64,000 bases of DNA, taken from contig JASXTE010000012.1 in NCBI GenBank assembly GCA_030280995.1, positions 11,630,001 through 11,694,000 of the forward strand, written 5' to 3'. This DNA comes from Hemileia vastatrix. Its lineage: Eukaryota; Basidiomycota; Pucciniomycetes; Pucciniales; Zaghouaniaceae. The notes under the pieces are model-generated. The model had not been told where the DNA came from, ran no database searches, and saw nothing but the letters and a program-made list of their open reading frames with translations. Shown here in pieces: positions 23,925 through 35,774 of this stretch. The position numbers were made by a program, and so were the translations under genes. Every line of letters starts with the position of its first letter. Within the stretch, counting starts at the first letter, position 1.

Positions 23925-25700
23925 GTGCTGGTAAAAATTCCCCTCCTCCCCCTCATCATAATAATTATAGAGCCGCCACCACCCACTCAGAAGCCCTCTC
24001 CCAATCACTTTGAACGCCTCTCACTCACTTCAAATTACTCTAACTCACTTAGAACCACTCCTCTCTTGAATTCTGTCACTTATATCCCCCTCATTCTCAG
24101 GCAACCAATCATGGTCTCCCTAACTTATCCACCTATACACCTGTAACTACCCTCCCCTAGTGCCTCACTCCCCTCTCCCTCACCTTGTAATAATAAATCT
24201 ATACTTGCTTCTAACATTATACTTAGCCAATCTTTAATGAAACAACACCTAGAGACCTTGCACCTAATCCTAGATCTCACTAGCAACATGCCTAAACTCA
24301 ACTTAATAGGTGAAAACTGGGATGAATGGCACAAAAACACCCATTACCTCATAAAAAATATTTTTGGCACTGACATCTATGTTGTGAATGATGACCTGTT
24401 TCCTGAGTTGGATGCTACACCAATGACTTTCATCAATTTATATAACACGCTCACTACTAGTCTTCAACTTGAAATTGACACTTATTGGAGGCCACATTGT
24501 CTGTACTTATTCATAGTGGATAAATTCAATTGCACACCTAATTTGTCTATTGAGTATCTAACTAATAGGAGAAATATTGTACAGTAGTCAAATGAAATAA
24601 TGGTTAATGTAACTACAGTTAATGTCAGAAATAAATAATCCTCATCTCCCTATTTCTTGCTTCTTTCTTTTCTGCATACTGTTAAGAAAAATGAAGTCAT
24701 TAAGCATCCTCCAGAAATGAAAGGCTCTCTGATGGATTGGTACAGGAGACTAGGAAATTCCAGTGAATAAACTGTTAAGTAAGTCATCCAACAATCTTTA
24801 GGGTCTGGTCTTCTTCTGTTAGTTCCACCTGGATCAATCAACTGTGAAGACTGCACAATTTCTAAAAGTACAGAACAGTATCTGCATCAAGAGAAAATTG
24901 ACCAGAATCTTTGATGAGTCTTATTGTTGGTTACTTTGTTGGTATTATGGATCCTACAGTCAATGGAGCTAGATGGGCAGCTATTTTTAGAGAAAGATCA
25001 ACATGATATGGTGAAGTGTTTTTGATCAAAGCTAAATCTGATGCTAATCAAGATTTTTTTCCTTTTATAAAAAGATGAAAAATGTCACTGGAAAGAAACT
25101 CCAAGCTCTGAGGACAGATGGAGGTGAAATGAATAGCAAACAGATGGCTCAAATACTGCAAAAAATTGGAGAAACTCTGGAAATCACTTATCCTTACCAC
25201 CATGAGCAGAATGGCACAGAAGAATGTTTCAACTGCACTGTTGGAGATATGGCCAATACCATCCTTTTTGCTAATGAAATTCTTGAATGCTTCTGGGGTT
25301 GTGCTTACAAATGGGCAGCTCATGTTCATAACTGTCTTCCAAATGTCAAAACTGGTGACAAAACTCCTTAACACATGATGTACAACTGTGATCCAAACTA
25401 TTCTAATTTTTGAATCTTTGGTGAAACTTCTTATGTCCGTATCCACAAAGAAACTCAACAAAAACTTGATCAAAGAGCTCTCATTTGTAAGTGTTTAGGT
25501 TACTCCTTGAACAATCACCATGGGAAATCAGGGGGTGTACTTCTAGAAGTTCCCTCTCTTTGAAACATTCAGGAAGAGGTTAGGAATATATTGGGGAAAT
25601 GTTGTGAAAGTGATAGGAAACTGTTTTTAAATTAGATGAAAAAAGTTTTTAAAGAAACTGGCCCTAAATTGAGCCTCAATCTATCCCTTCTTGAGCAGAG
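23925..25700 (+). pseudogene. Copia-2: decayed gag to integrase
   Basis: The gag-like frame from 23925 has one stop near 24144. It continues as LDLTSNMPKLNLIGENWDEW and WHKNTHYLIKNIFG, a typical Copia capsid start. A GAG-pre-integrase relic near 24735-24860 reads WYRRLGNSS and PPGSINCEDCTISKST. The integrase core at 24975-25480 reads RTDGGEMNSKQ, then PYHHEQNGTEECFN, then LGYSLNNH. The DDE region is thus recognisable but interrupted. No reverse transcriptase or RNase H follows, so the element is truncated at about 25.7 kb. The missing domains are the ones kept by the related fragment at 61.2-63.3 kb. Confidence 0.7.
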
Positions 25701-26280
25701 CTTCATTATAAAATTTGAGAATCAGTTGGGCAAAATTTGAGCAATGGTTGAGCCACAACACTTATCATACCATAATATTCAATTTTATATCTAGATCCAA
25801 TTAATGTTGGTAGGTCAGGTTTGATATTAGTAGAAATATCTTAAATGAAACATAGTATACTAGGTCCGGAATATTATTTCAATTATCATTTTTATTTCCA
25901 CAAATATATAAAAAAGCATACTATTTAAGTCCTTTTTAAAAATTTATTAATAAAAATATAACTCTGTAAAAATATTTGCACATAATTTTAAATTTTCTAG
26001 ACAAAAGTTGATATTGAGCCCTTATTAATAGAGATTTCTTATTGTTCTTTGGAATAAAAAAATATTAGAAAATGTTCAAAAAATTTAATGTAGGAGAAAA
26101 TATATTTATATTTTTATAAGGGGAAAAAATAGTAATGAATTTTTTTTTACATTTATGCTATTGAAGAAACTAATTTTGATATATTGGCACAAAACTTAGG
26201 CTCTAAAATAATGCACTTCCTTCAGTTATCTATCTGTATTTAGTTATTAAAATGTGAGTCAACATTAATTATTAAAATAC
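25701..26280. other. AT-rich spacer without a gene
   Basis: The stretch is very AT-rich. No similarity was recognised. Confidence 0.35.
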
Positions 26281-26837
26281 ATGAAAAATTCAATTTTGAA
26301 TAATCATCCAATATTATATATGTTCTCTACTTTATTCTCTTTCAAAACTTTGCTCTCATCCTCTCATTCTTTAAACTACCACCATCACCATAAAATTCAT
26401 TTAATTAAAATGTCAAATTTAAGATGCATTGGACAAATTTATTTAAATTTTAAACCTATTTTTTCAAGGAAAAGATCATTATTTGATGAAGTCTCCACTC
26501 CAGTTATTATGCAACAAGGAAGATCTTTAGTTCATGTTTTTGGATTATTCAAGGAAGGAGAATCAACACTTATCAGTAATCTTTCTAACAAACAGAGCTG
26601 TCAAATTGGACAATTACTTGGAGAAATTGGATCTGGATCTCAAATTTTAACTGAGGAAAGGGCCTCAAATCTCCAAATACCTTATTATTTTTGCTCTTAC
26701 TTGGTTCTACTTTTAAACAGGCAGTATAGAATTTGTGGCCTCCTTTTTTGTTTGACTGATTTTATTAGTCAGGCTAAAGAAGTATTTCTAAATGCTCAAA
26801 TTGATTTGACATGGATTCCACACTACAATCCAACCGT
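26281..26837 (+). pseudogene. Possible N-terminal piece of an SNF2-type gene, cut by Gypsy-A
   Basis: An open frame of about 185 codons ends exactly at the Gypsy-A LTR boundary. The ATG at about 26410 (MSNLRCIGQIYLNF) may be the better start. The protein includes SLVHVFGLFKEGESTLISNL and ISQAKEVFLNAQIDLTWIPH. This resembles the variable N-terminal region I associate with fungal Rad5/SNF2-like repeats, but no firm domain is visible. The same-strand helicase region resumes just beyond Gypsy-A at 39.7 kb, so I infer one gene split by the insertion. The codons read past 26838 belong to the LTR, not to the gene. An unrelated gene remains possible. Confidence 0.35.
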
Positions 26838-28182
26838 TGTAGGTAGACTGTTACAGTTGCCTTGCTGTAAGCAGAATCCGAAGGAGTTGGATAAACCGTA
26901 TAAAACCCTGTCCTTCTAAGTAAAATAAGGGTTGCTCAAATAACTAAGCTTACTAGTCTACTTAAATTGATTTAAAATATATATGAAACTCTGATTTTAT
27001 GAATGCTTTTTGAGATTTAGAAGTAGCAGCTGTTGGAAAAGAAATACTGATGACAACAATTAAGGTGTACCAGTGAAAGATCTGAAAAGATAGACTTATA
27101 TATTTTTATAAAGATGTTATTTTAATGAGTTAACAATAAAAACAAGTCCCTGAGATGGAGACCTTTCCAATGATACCCTATATGTGATGAAAATATAATT
27201 GTTGTATTGTATTTCAAAAGTGTTATAAAATATAAATTTTATAAGGGTATTATAATTTTTTTAAATTTGTTGTTATATGTTAAAAATTGTTAATAATCCA
27301 AAAAGACTCTCAATATTGAAACTAAAAGAAAAAAAACATGTAGCAGACTGAGATTCCCTCTTCTATCTGATTCTCTTACTCCAGACCTTTCAAAAAATAC
27401 CCTACATGCATAGGATCTACAATAAACTATTGATCTAACAAGCATAATAAATTCTAACCAAATTTTTCCACGATTGCCAAACTTTTCTGCAGTGACCAAA
27501 CTTTGCACTGGTGATCAGACTTTTCTACAGTGACCAAACTTTGCACTGGTGATCAGAATTTTCTACAGTGACCAAACTTTACCACACTGCCCAGACTTTT
27601 CTGCAGTGACCAAACTTTACCACACTGCCCAGACTTTTCTGAAGTGACCAAACTTTGCCACAGTGCCCAGACTTTTCTGCAGTGACCAAACTTTGGACTG
27701 GTGATCAGAATTTCCCATTGTGAGAAAATTTTGCCACAATGAGCTCTTTTTGCCATAATGAACTAATTTTGCCATAATGAGCTAATTTGGCCAGAGTGAG
27801 CTAAATTTGCCACAGTGAGTTAATTTTGTCACCATGACCAAACTTTTCCACAATGAAAGAATATTTCCAGTACACTTCGCTTTTGAACCAGAAAATCACC
27901 AGAGCAAACCGGAGCGCACAGGAGCACTGGAGCTCAGTGGCCATTCCATCAGCACACCATATCCACTAAAAATACTATAAGTCACTAAATCAAGTAAAAC
28001 ACTAAGAAAACAGTAAAATATGATAAAAAATCAGCTAGATATAAAAGATAGAGAAAAATCTGGGCTATCCAATGATAATAATAATCTTTCAAAATTCCAA
28101 ATATCCAGCCTTATAATCCAGAAAATTGCTACTAATCTTCAAAAATTAACCTAAGTGGCATACCCAGATGTGGAATGCCACA
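26838..28182 (-). repeat. Gypsy-A 3' LTR
   Basis: This 1345-bp LTR begins TGTGGCATTCCACATCTGG on the - strand (at 28182) and ends CTACCTACA at 26838. It is closely similar to the other LTR. It contains six units of a 38-bp tandem repeat and is therefore longer. Confidence 0.85.
27490..27720. repeat. 38-bp tandem repeat in the Gypsy-A 3' LTR
   Basis: The string TGACCAAACTTT recurs at 27493, 27531, 27569, 27607, 27645 and 27683, exactly 38 bp apart. The other LTR has only four units (39046, 39084, 39122, 39160). Confidence 0.85.
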
Positions 28183-28193
28183 TCCTCCCTCCA
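28183..28193 (-). other. Gypsy-A polypurine tract
   Basis: On the - strand TGGAGGGAGGA lies directly before the LTR start TGTGGC. GGAGGGAGGA is also present, identical, before the Gypsy-B 3' LTR. Confidence 0.75.
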
Positions 28194-28832
28194 ATATGGA
28201 ATGTCCTCATTCATATTCAATTTTTAATTGATATAAATTTGTTTTCACCTATTTGTTGATAGTCTTCAATAATGATGTGGAAAGAGATCCAAGAAACATC
28301 TTTTCTGAAATTTTACTATTGGCAATTTTCAATCATTGTCCTTTTGCTGGTCTTCTATAAATTTAACTTTTTTGTCTTCTTCTCTGGCTCTTGATATAAA
28401 TCATAATAAAAAATAATAATAATAAAAATAATTTTGTGATGATTCCACTACTGAGAGCAAGGTTTGAATCCCTTCAGACTCCCATATACCAGTCTTTCAT
28501 CTATGTCACAGCATGAGAGAGGGGATCTCCCTAATAAGCCGAATACTCTTGATTCCATTCTCATAGCTCCCCCCACTGAGCCAAATTCTATGATTCCAAT
28601 CTCGCCATAAGTTCCTTCAAGATTTACACCAAATAGCCTAACACTGAGGCTTTAAAATAAAACAATAATAAATCCAACTACCACCCTGACATCTGATTCC
28701 TTCATCACAGTTTTCATCCATTTGCTATCCAGAAACCTTTACAAAATACTTTTAGCCAGGCTTCCAATATTTAATTTTAAACTTTTAGACCATGTTAAAG
28801 CGCCACAAATTTCACCAATTAGATTGACATTC

Positions 28833-29241
28833 CAGTTTAAAGTCTTGGTGTACCAAATGTTTATTTGATTGCTAGTTCCAACTACTATCCTAAACCTTTC
28901 TCCAAAAATATCCATAAAATTTTGAACATCCTTGAAAATTAGCCAGTGTAAAGTCTTGGAGGACTAACAGCATATCTTGAAATAAAATCATAAACAGACA
29001 GTTCAAAGTCTTAGTGGACTAACAGATCCAATGAGGAACCAAATTCTTGAAATAAAATTGTAAAAACTATCCAGTTTAAAGTCTTAGTGGACTAACAGAT
29101 CTTGAATACGAATAAGACCTTAAAGAAAGTCTTGAAAAGAAGCCGGTTTAAAGTCTTGGAGGACTAACAGATCCCAAAATAAAAAATATAACCCTTTAAA
29201 GAAAGTCTTGAATAATAGCCAGTTTAAAGTCTTGGAGGACT
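28833..29241 (-). repeat. Gypsy-A array of the hairpin-TAAACTG motif
   Basis: Six copies of a 22-nt motif lie at 28833, 28944, 28999, 29072, 29144 and 29220. On the element strand each reads AGTC, six nucleotides, GACT, then TTAAACTG or a variant. AGTC pairs with GACT in all but the 28833 copy. No open frame runs through the array. The same motif forms an array in Gypsy-B. Confidence 0.8.
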
Positions 29242-29394
29242 AACAGATCTTGAAGTAGGATCCAATATTGCTTGAGCTCCTCTTGACCCTTTTTCCTATA
29301 TAAAATATACTATAAAAAAATAAACCAAAAGAAAATTGAAAATTAAATTTAACAAAACTTTAAAAGAAATAATTGTATGTTTAAATATTTATTT

Positions 29395-30620
29395 TATTTT
29401 TATTTTATTTATTTTTTATTTTTTATTTTTTATTTTTTATTTTTTATTTTTTATTTTTTATTTTTTATTTTTTATTTTTTATTTTTTATTTTTTATTTTT
29501 TATTTTTTATTTTTTATTTTTTATTTTTTATTTTTTATTTTTTATTTTTTATTTTTTATTTTTTATTTTTTATTTTTTATTTTTTATTTTTTATTTTTTA
29601 TTTTTTATTTTTTATTTTTTATTTTTTATTTTTTATTTTTTATTTTTTATTTTTTATTTTTTATTTTTTATTTTTTATTTTTTATTTTTTATTTTTTATT
29701 TTTTATTTTTAATTTTTAATTTTTAATTTTTAATTTTTAATTTTTTATTTTTTATTTTTTATTTTTTATTTTTTATTTTTTATTTTTTATTTTTTTATTT
29801 TTTATTTTTTATTTTTTATTTTTTATTTTTTATTTTTTATTTTTTATTTTTTATTTTTTATTTTTTATTTTTTATTTTTTATTTTTTATTTTTTATTTTT
29901 TATTTTTTATTTTTTATTTTTTATTTTTTATTTTTTATTTTTTATTTTTTATTTTTTATTTTTTATTTTTTATTTTTTATTTTTTATTTTTTATTTTTTA
30001 TTTTTTATTTTTTATTTTTTATTTTTTATTTTTTATTTTTTATTTTTTATTTTTTATTTTTTATTTTTTATTTTTTATTTTTTATTTTTTATTTTTTATT
30101 TTTTATTTTTTATTTTTTATTTTTTATTTTTTATTTTTTATTTTTTATTTTTTATTTTTTATTTTTTATTTTTTATTTTTTATTTTTTATTTTTTATTTT
30201 TTATTTTTTATTTTTTATTTTTTATTTTTTATTTTTTATTTTTTATTTTTTATTTTTTATTTTTTATTTTTTATTTTTTATTTTTTATTTTTTATTTTTT
30301 ATTTTTTATTTTTTATTTTTTATTTTTTACTTTTTTATTTTTTATTTTTTATTTGTTTATTTTTTATTTGTTTATTTTTTATTTTTTATTTTTTATTTTT
30401 TATTTTTTATTTTTTATTTTTTATTTTTTATTTTTTATTTTTTATTTTTTATTTTTTATTTTTTATTTTTTATTTTTTATTTTTTATTTTTTATTTTTTA
30501 TTTTTTATTTTTTATTTTTTATTTTTTATTTTTTATTTTTTATTTTTTATTTTTTATTTTTTATTTTTTATTTTTTATTTTTTATTTTTTATTTTTTATT
30601 TTTTTATTTTTATTTTTTTA
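29395..30620 (-). repeat. (TTTTTTA)n heptamer array, about 1.2 kb
   Basis: The array is almost uninterrupted, with roughly 170 units; a few variants lie near 29707-29740, 29788 and 30327-30372. Open frames across it are artefacts of the repeat. It lies in the 3' non-coding part of Gypsy-A. Read on the element strand it is (TAAAAAA)n and contains the hexamer AATAAA in every unit. Confidence 0.95.
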
Positions 30621-31180
30621 ATGAAGAAAATAATAAAAGGTTATAAAAATTTTTTTGTGAAATAAAATTTAATTTTTAATTTTTTAAAAAAAAAATAAAT
30701 AAAAAATAAATAAAATAAACAAATTTGAAATATAAAATTTATGAAATGTAAAATAAAATTTAAAAGATGCCCCCCAGCCAATTGATGAGCTGTACCCTTG
30801 ACATCATAACCACATCTAAGTGCAACTTGATGTGGTTACAAAATTAATAAATGAAAGTTTAGGAAAATAAAATTTTATGATAATGATCACTGGGTGGGCT
30901 CCCTCCAATTTGTAAAAATGATTAGAGACCACCAGTGAGAATCACTCTTAACAATATTTATAGTATTATAAAAATTAAAATGAAAGAAAAACATATTTCA
31001 TTATATAAAAATCTAACATAAAAGAAATAACATAATAAAAAATAAAAAAGAATCTTGAATCCTGAAGTGGGAGCATTGTCTCTTTGTACGTTCCAGTTTA
31101 TAGTCTTAGCGGAATTTCTATAGACAAAAACAAAGCCAGGATTCAACTAGAAACAGGGAAAAATTGTTAACAAACATTTT

Positions 31181-31221
31181 GGGGTAATTGTGTATAGAGC
31201 AGCCAGACCATAAATTACCCC
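31181..31221 (-). other. GGGGTAATT hairpin in Gypsy-A
   Basis: The 9-bp perfect stem GGGGTAATT/AATTACCCC encloses a 23-nt loop. Read on the element strand, the loop and the upstream flank match three hairpins in Gypsy-B, where the stem is GGGGTAACT/AGTTACCCC. Confidence 0.75.
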
Positions 31222-31481
31222 CAAAATTACCAATATTTAATTCAGAAGGTTCCCCTGTGAACACTTCTACCAATAAAAATTTATCATTCCAACATATATC
31301 TTCTCCATAATTTTTTTTGATTTTAAGAGTTTTAAGAATTTTCAAACGAATGTCTTCATAAATGTCGTAAGATTTTGTTAAAAGTTTTCTCTCCCATACC
31401 ATAGTAAAACGACAGTAATATTTTGAATAAGAAAGTATTTTATCTTCATTCCAGAGTTTCAACTTCAAACAATTGTAGAAA

Positions 31482-31603
31482 TAGTTTACCCTCACTTTGG
31501 AGTTTAACTTTGACAAAATTTTATTTAATCGATTATGTAGTTGATCCTCATTTTGGAGTTCCTTTAAAATGATTGTAGAAATAGTTTACCCTCATTTCAG
31601 AGT
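31482..31603 (-). repeat. Three degenerate hairpin-motif copies after the Gypsy-A integrase
   Basis: Copies at 31482, 31538 and 31582 read ACTC, six nucleotides, GAGG on the element strand, followed by GTAAACTA or ATCAACTA. The stem core is CTC/GAG. A further AGTC-type copy lies at 31094. Confidence 0.6.
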
Positions 31604-32955
31604 TAACTTTCAGCACTCCTGGTGCCCCTAGGATAGAACTGTTTGACTTGATCAGCCGCTACCCTCTTCTTTAAAACTACTCCATCCAATTTTTCCAAAA
31701 CATATGAACTGCCAGATACTTGTTCCTTGACTTTATACGGTCCATTCCACCTATCTGCAAACATCTTGCCCCATTGGCTCTCCAAACTCCTATTATACAC
31801 CAAAACCATATTTCCAGTTTTCAAAGGTTTTCTAAGTTGATGCACCAACCGCTCATCCCAATATCTTACTGACTGATTTCGGATCTTCATCATCAGCAAA
31901 TATGCCTTTTCTATGTACTCTTCTTTCTTTTCTAGCTGCATCATTATTGCACATAATAGCTCATCAGTAGTCTTGACTAGGTCCCAATCAAGTCCAAGAC
32001 ATGATTCAGCTTCAAAATCAACCAGTAAAACTGCTTTCTGTCCAAAAACAAGTTCATAGGGTGAAAATCCAGTTGTCCTTTTGGCAGTAATTTTATCAGC
32101 AAATAAAACTAAAGGTAAATAATGCCTCCACTTTTCTGCACTTGACCCACACATTTTGACTAAAGCATCCTTAATAACTTGATGCCCTCTCTCAACCATA
32201 CCTTCAGCTTCAGGATAATAAGGGGTTGCTACCCTAACCTTTGACCCAACTTTTGATATAGCTTCTCTAAACTCTGTCCCAAACTCAGGACCTCCATCTA
32301 CTGTTACTGATTTCATAACTCCATATTGATACACCCAATTTTTCAAAATAAATTCTGCCATATTTTTGGCAGTCAAATTAATAAGAGGCACTGCCTCTAC
32401 CCAACCAGATAAATCATCTCTGGCTACAATTAAATATTTATACTGTCCCTCCTTAATATGAATGGCATCCAAGCTAACCCTTCTAAAGAGAGTATTTTTG
32501 CCAGTAGCATTTCCAGGTTCTTTCGGCCTTAAATAACTTCTTCTTTGACATTCTTTGAATGACTGAACCCACTGTTTAAAAGCCATCTTCATGCCTGGCC
32601 ACCAAAATTGATCAGCAATTCTTCTGAAAGTTTCTCCATCACCTCTATGCCCAAGATCTTCATGCAGTGACCTTAAAACTAATTCTTACCCTTTCTTTTG
32701 AGTTAAAACTACTTGAGGATTTGGATACCTCCTTTTCATTAATCTTCAACCAGATAAGTAAAACGTAGATGACTTCCTTTTTATAGCCACCCATTCATCA
32801 TCTTCACAATCCTCTGGCCTTTCTAAAGTAAATAAATATTTGACCAACAACAAATAAAAACCAGTCTGACCCCAGACTTCATCTTGAAAATCAATTAATA
32901 TAATATCAATGGGCACTTCTCTATCACCAATATCACCTGCACATGAATGAGCCAA
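31603..32955 (-). pseudogene. Gypsy-A integrase region
   Basis: From 32955 leftward there is a linker (DIILIDFQDEVWGQ), then a stop after FYLSG. TQKKG is followed by a TAA, then an H2C2 zinc region (SLHEDLGHRG...SFKECQ) in which one Cys has become Phe. The integrase core is open from 32592. The DDE triad is intact: Asp42 (SLDAIHI), Asp99 (TVDGGPEF) and Glu134 (GMVERGHQ). The C-terminal part reads QSVRYWDERLVHQLRKP and ends near 31603. The role would be insertion of cDNA into host DNA in the nucleus. The core looks intact, but the upstream stops break the polyprotein. Confidence 0.85.
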
Positions 32956-32994
32956 TAGACATTGACCACAAATTTGATTCTTGATTGAGCTTTG

Positions 32995-33840
32995 TCAATT
33001 TTCTTCTTCTGAACCTTTTGAACTTTTAGAAACCGAATTCAAAAATGCCTCTTTCTCTTCTTCACCTATTTTAACCAAATTTTCTAATTTTCCAACATAT
33101 ACACCCTTCTTTAACCTACTACTATCCCAAACAACAAATCCATCTTCATCTATATACACAACATCTTCTTCTACCTCTTTTTTACCAAATTTATTCACAC
33201 AAATTTCATCAATTTTATCAACATAAAAATAATTTTCCAGTTTATCTTCTTGGTGGAGGTCATCATCACAATAATCTAAACACAATAGTCCTGCCAGTTT
33301 AACCTCATGGGGGAGGTATGGAAAGTCTTCAGCTCCTTTAGTGCTGGCTTTAATCATAGGTATATCTTCATCAAACTCTTCTGAGTCTGAATCATCTTCA
33401 GTGGGTTGTCTTCTTGACAAACCATCTGGCATAGTAAAATTTTTGCCAGGCTTATGATCTAAGTCAAATGAAAAATGTTGAATAAATGCTACCCATATAG
33501 TCATAGGTGCATTTGGTAATCTTGGGGAATTAATCATTTGAATTAAAGATTTTGCATCCACTTGCAATTTGAAGTGTTGGCCCCACAAAACATTTTGAAT
33601 TTTCTTTTAAATTTTTTCCACTCCACACAGTTCCAATCTCGGCTGAGAATATCTTGATTTGACTTTGGTGAATACCACAGATTCATACCTAACTGGCCTA
33701 ATGTAACCAGCTTTATCCATCTGAGAAAAAACTGCCCCAGAAGCAAACTGACTTGATTCAACTTCTAAATAAATCCTACCTGCATCTTTTCCATAATCTA
33801 ACTTGTGCAGGACTAAATCCTTCCCCACAATCTTCTTCAA
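32995..33840 (-). pseudogene. Gypsy-A RNase H and RH-IN linker
   Basis: The region reads KLDYGKDAGRIYLEVESSQF, VRYESVVFTKVKSRYSQPRL and FKLQVDAKSLIQMINSPRLP. It then reads WVAFIQHFSFDLDHKPG and MPDGLSRRQP, the typical Ty3 RNase H end. A stop follows GVEKI. The acidic linker (DSDSEEFDED) contains two copies of the peptide pattern LP/LH-x-E-x-KL at YLPHEVKL and DLHQEDKL. These are encoded by the CCTC-type hairpin motif at 33295 and 33238. The role would be removal of RNA from RNA-DNA hybrids during reverse transcription. Confidence 0.8.
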
Positions 33841-33843
33841 TCT

Positions 33844-35139
33844 CTAAAACGCCCTTTCACACTCTTCATCCCACTCCCAGTCTGCATCCTTTCTTGTCAA
33901 CCTTCTTAACGGAGCTGCCAATGAAGAAAAGTCCTTGATAAACATTTGAACATAAACACATACGCCTGAAATCCCCCTAACTTTGGTCATACTCTTGGGT
34001 CTTAGCCAGGACTGAATTTTATTCACTTTCTTCTTGGACATAATCCTACCCTCTCTGCATACCACATGACCTAAAATCTCTAAAGCTGGAACACAACATG
34101 AAAATTTTGATCCCAAAATATTTAAACCAGCTTCTTCAACTTGAAACAAAATCCTCTCTAAAGTGATTGCATACTCACAGATGAATTTTTGTATCCCTGG
34201 GTTCTCCTCCAACACTTCATTATTGTAATCTGTTGAAGGTCCTTTAATTCCTCCATTGTCAATAAAGATTCTAGCATATTGAGGAATTTCATCTTGAAGA
34301 ATCCAAGCCATCTGAGCTTGATAAACAGAAACTGAATTTGTTGCTCCTTGAGGTAATCTTGTCAATTGTAATTATCCTAGCGGTGTATCAAAAGTAGTGA
34401 GAGACCTGGAGTCTGGATGCAACTCTCTCTCATCATATCCCCCCATAATATCTCCTAAACCATAACACACTCTCCCAGTAAATGCTTCCACAAACTCCTC
34501 AGCACTAGGTGGTATACCAGCATCCTTTATTGTAACCCTATTTAATTCCCTGAGATCATGAACTACTCTAAGTTTAACATTCTGTTTCTTGATACAAAAT
34601 ACCGGACTAGAATAACTTGATGATGATTTCTCATACAGTCCAGTGCAAATCCGTTCTCTGACAACTTTGATATAAGCTTCTTTTGAAGCATCCAGAATTG
34701 GGATTGGTTTTTGCTGCCATGGTTCATGACATACTACAGGAATCTTGTAAGGCTCCCCATAGGAATGCTTCAACACACCCCTCTCCTCTTCTACAAAAGA
34801 AATGGCCTTCTCTCGCTTGACCATCACATCCAACAACAACTTCTTCTCTTCTCCAGACAACCAACCATCAGGTCCAAAATTAACAAAACCTAATCTATCA
34901 AAAGTGATTCTTGACGTTTCAGAAAATTTGGGCAGATTCTTCACCAAGGGACATTCATAAGGATCTCTTGATAGCCTTGGTCTTCTCAAATGTGGATTTA
35001 ATTCAGTAGGTAGCGGTTCATTAATTGGTCGGATTTTATTTGCTACCTTCTTATATTTTGCTGCCTCCACATCTACATAAACTTGAGGTAAAATATTTAT
35101 TTTTGTATTGCCATTTGAAATTTCATCAAAGGAGTTCAC
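33844..35139 (-). pseudogene. Gypsy-A reverse transcriptase
   Basis: Recognisable motifs in order are YSSPVFCIKKQNVKLRVVHD, LRELNRVTIKDAGIPPSAEE, GDIMGGYDERELHPDSRSLT, TPLG-stop-LQLTRLPQGATNS and ARIFIDNGGIKGP. The usual FIDD catalytic box has become FIDN (34255-34260). The conserved tail follows, with LEILGHVV and KVRGISGVCVYVQMFIKDFS. The TAA after TPLG lies at the same codon as a TGA in Gypsy-B. The enzyme could not work as read. Family assignment is certain. Confidence 0.85.
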
Positions 35140-35774
35140 TTCTTCATCAGAATCAGAATCAGTATAAGTAGAAAAATATTTTATTTAATTTTTAAATTTA
35201 AACCTTTTCTCTTTTCCCTCATCTAGTTTATCAACAATTTTTCCAACACCTTTAATTCCCTTATCCATCATAAAATCACCTGTAAAAAAAGTTGGCAGTT
35301 TATCCTCTTTCTGGAGGACTGGAATCAAATTATCAAAAAAATTATTTTTTTGTGTTTTAATTATACTAAGATTTTTTACAGAATTTTGATGAAATAATTG
35401 CAGTTTACCCTCTTGCTGGAGGTCAGAAAATAAACCATTCCAATTTTTCTTCAACATAATATCTCCCATCTTCCCTCTTGATCCATTCTTGAATTCAATC
35501 AAAAATATTGACAGAGAAGTGAGACAAACCAAAAATTTGAAAACATAATAACAATTTAACGTATTATTAACAGAAAATAATTGAGAATACACTTGAATTA
35601 TCTCCAAGTGAGCTGACCTATTGCAATCCGGGATCTAATCCTGGGGAGAGATTTCAACATTAGAGTGATCAGCCCCTACTAACCCAAAAAATGAGGGTCA
35701 TCAAAATTCCCCTCTAAAAATAATTCACCAGAAGCTGTCGATTTAATACGCTGCTTCTTGGTGCATACACAACA
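35140..35774 (-). other. Gypsy-A protease-RT linker with two hairpin motifs
   Basis: This linker between protease and RT is partly open (35185-35607) but not similar to a known domain. It holds two CCTC/GAGG-type copies of the 22-nt motif at 35296 and 35401, encoding VLQKEDKL and DLQQEGKL. Gypsy-B has two copies in the equivalent linker. Confidence 0.6.

Noticed and set aside
26838..26919. Continuation of the 26281 frame past 26838
   Set aside because: From 26838 on the sequence is the Gypsy-A LTR, shared with 38391 onward, so those codons are not part of the gene.
28455..28480. GGTTTGAATCCC, which resembles a tRNA B box
   Set aside because: No matching A box, acceptor stem or anticodon stem could be found around it.
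29336..30646. Long open frames of repeated FYFLFFI on the + strand
   Set aside because: They are translations of the (TTTTTTA)n heptamer array and not genes.
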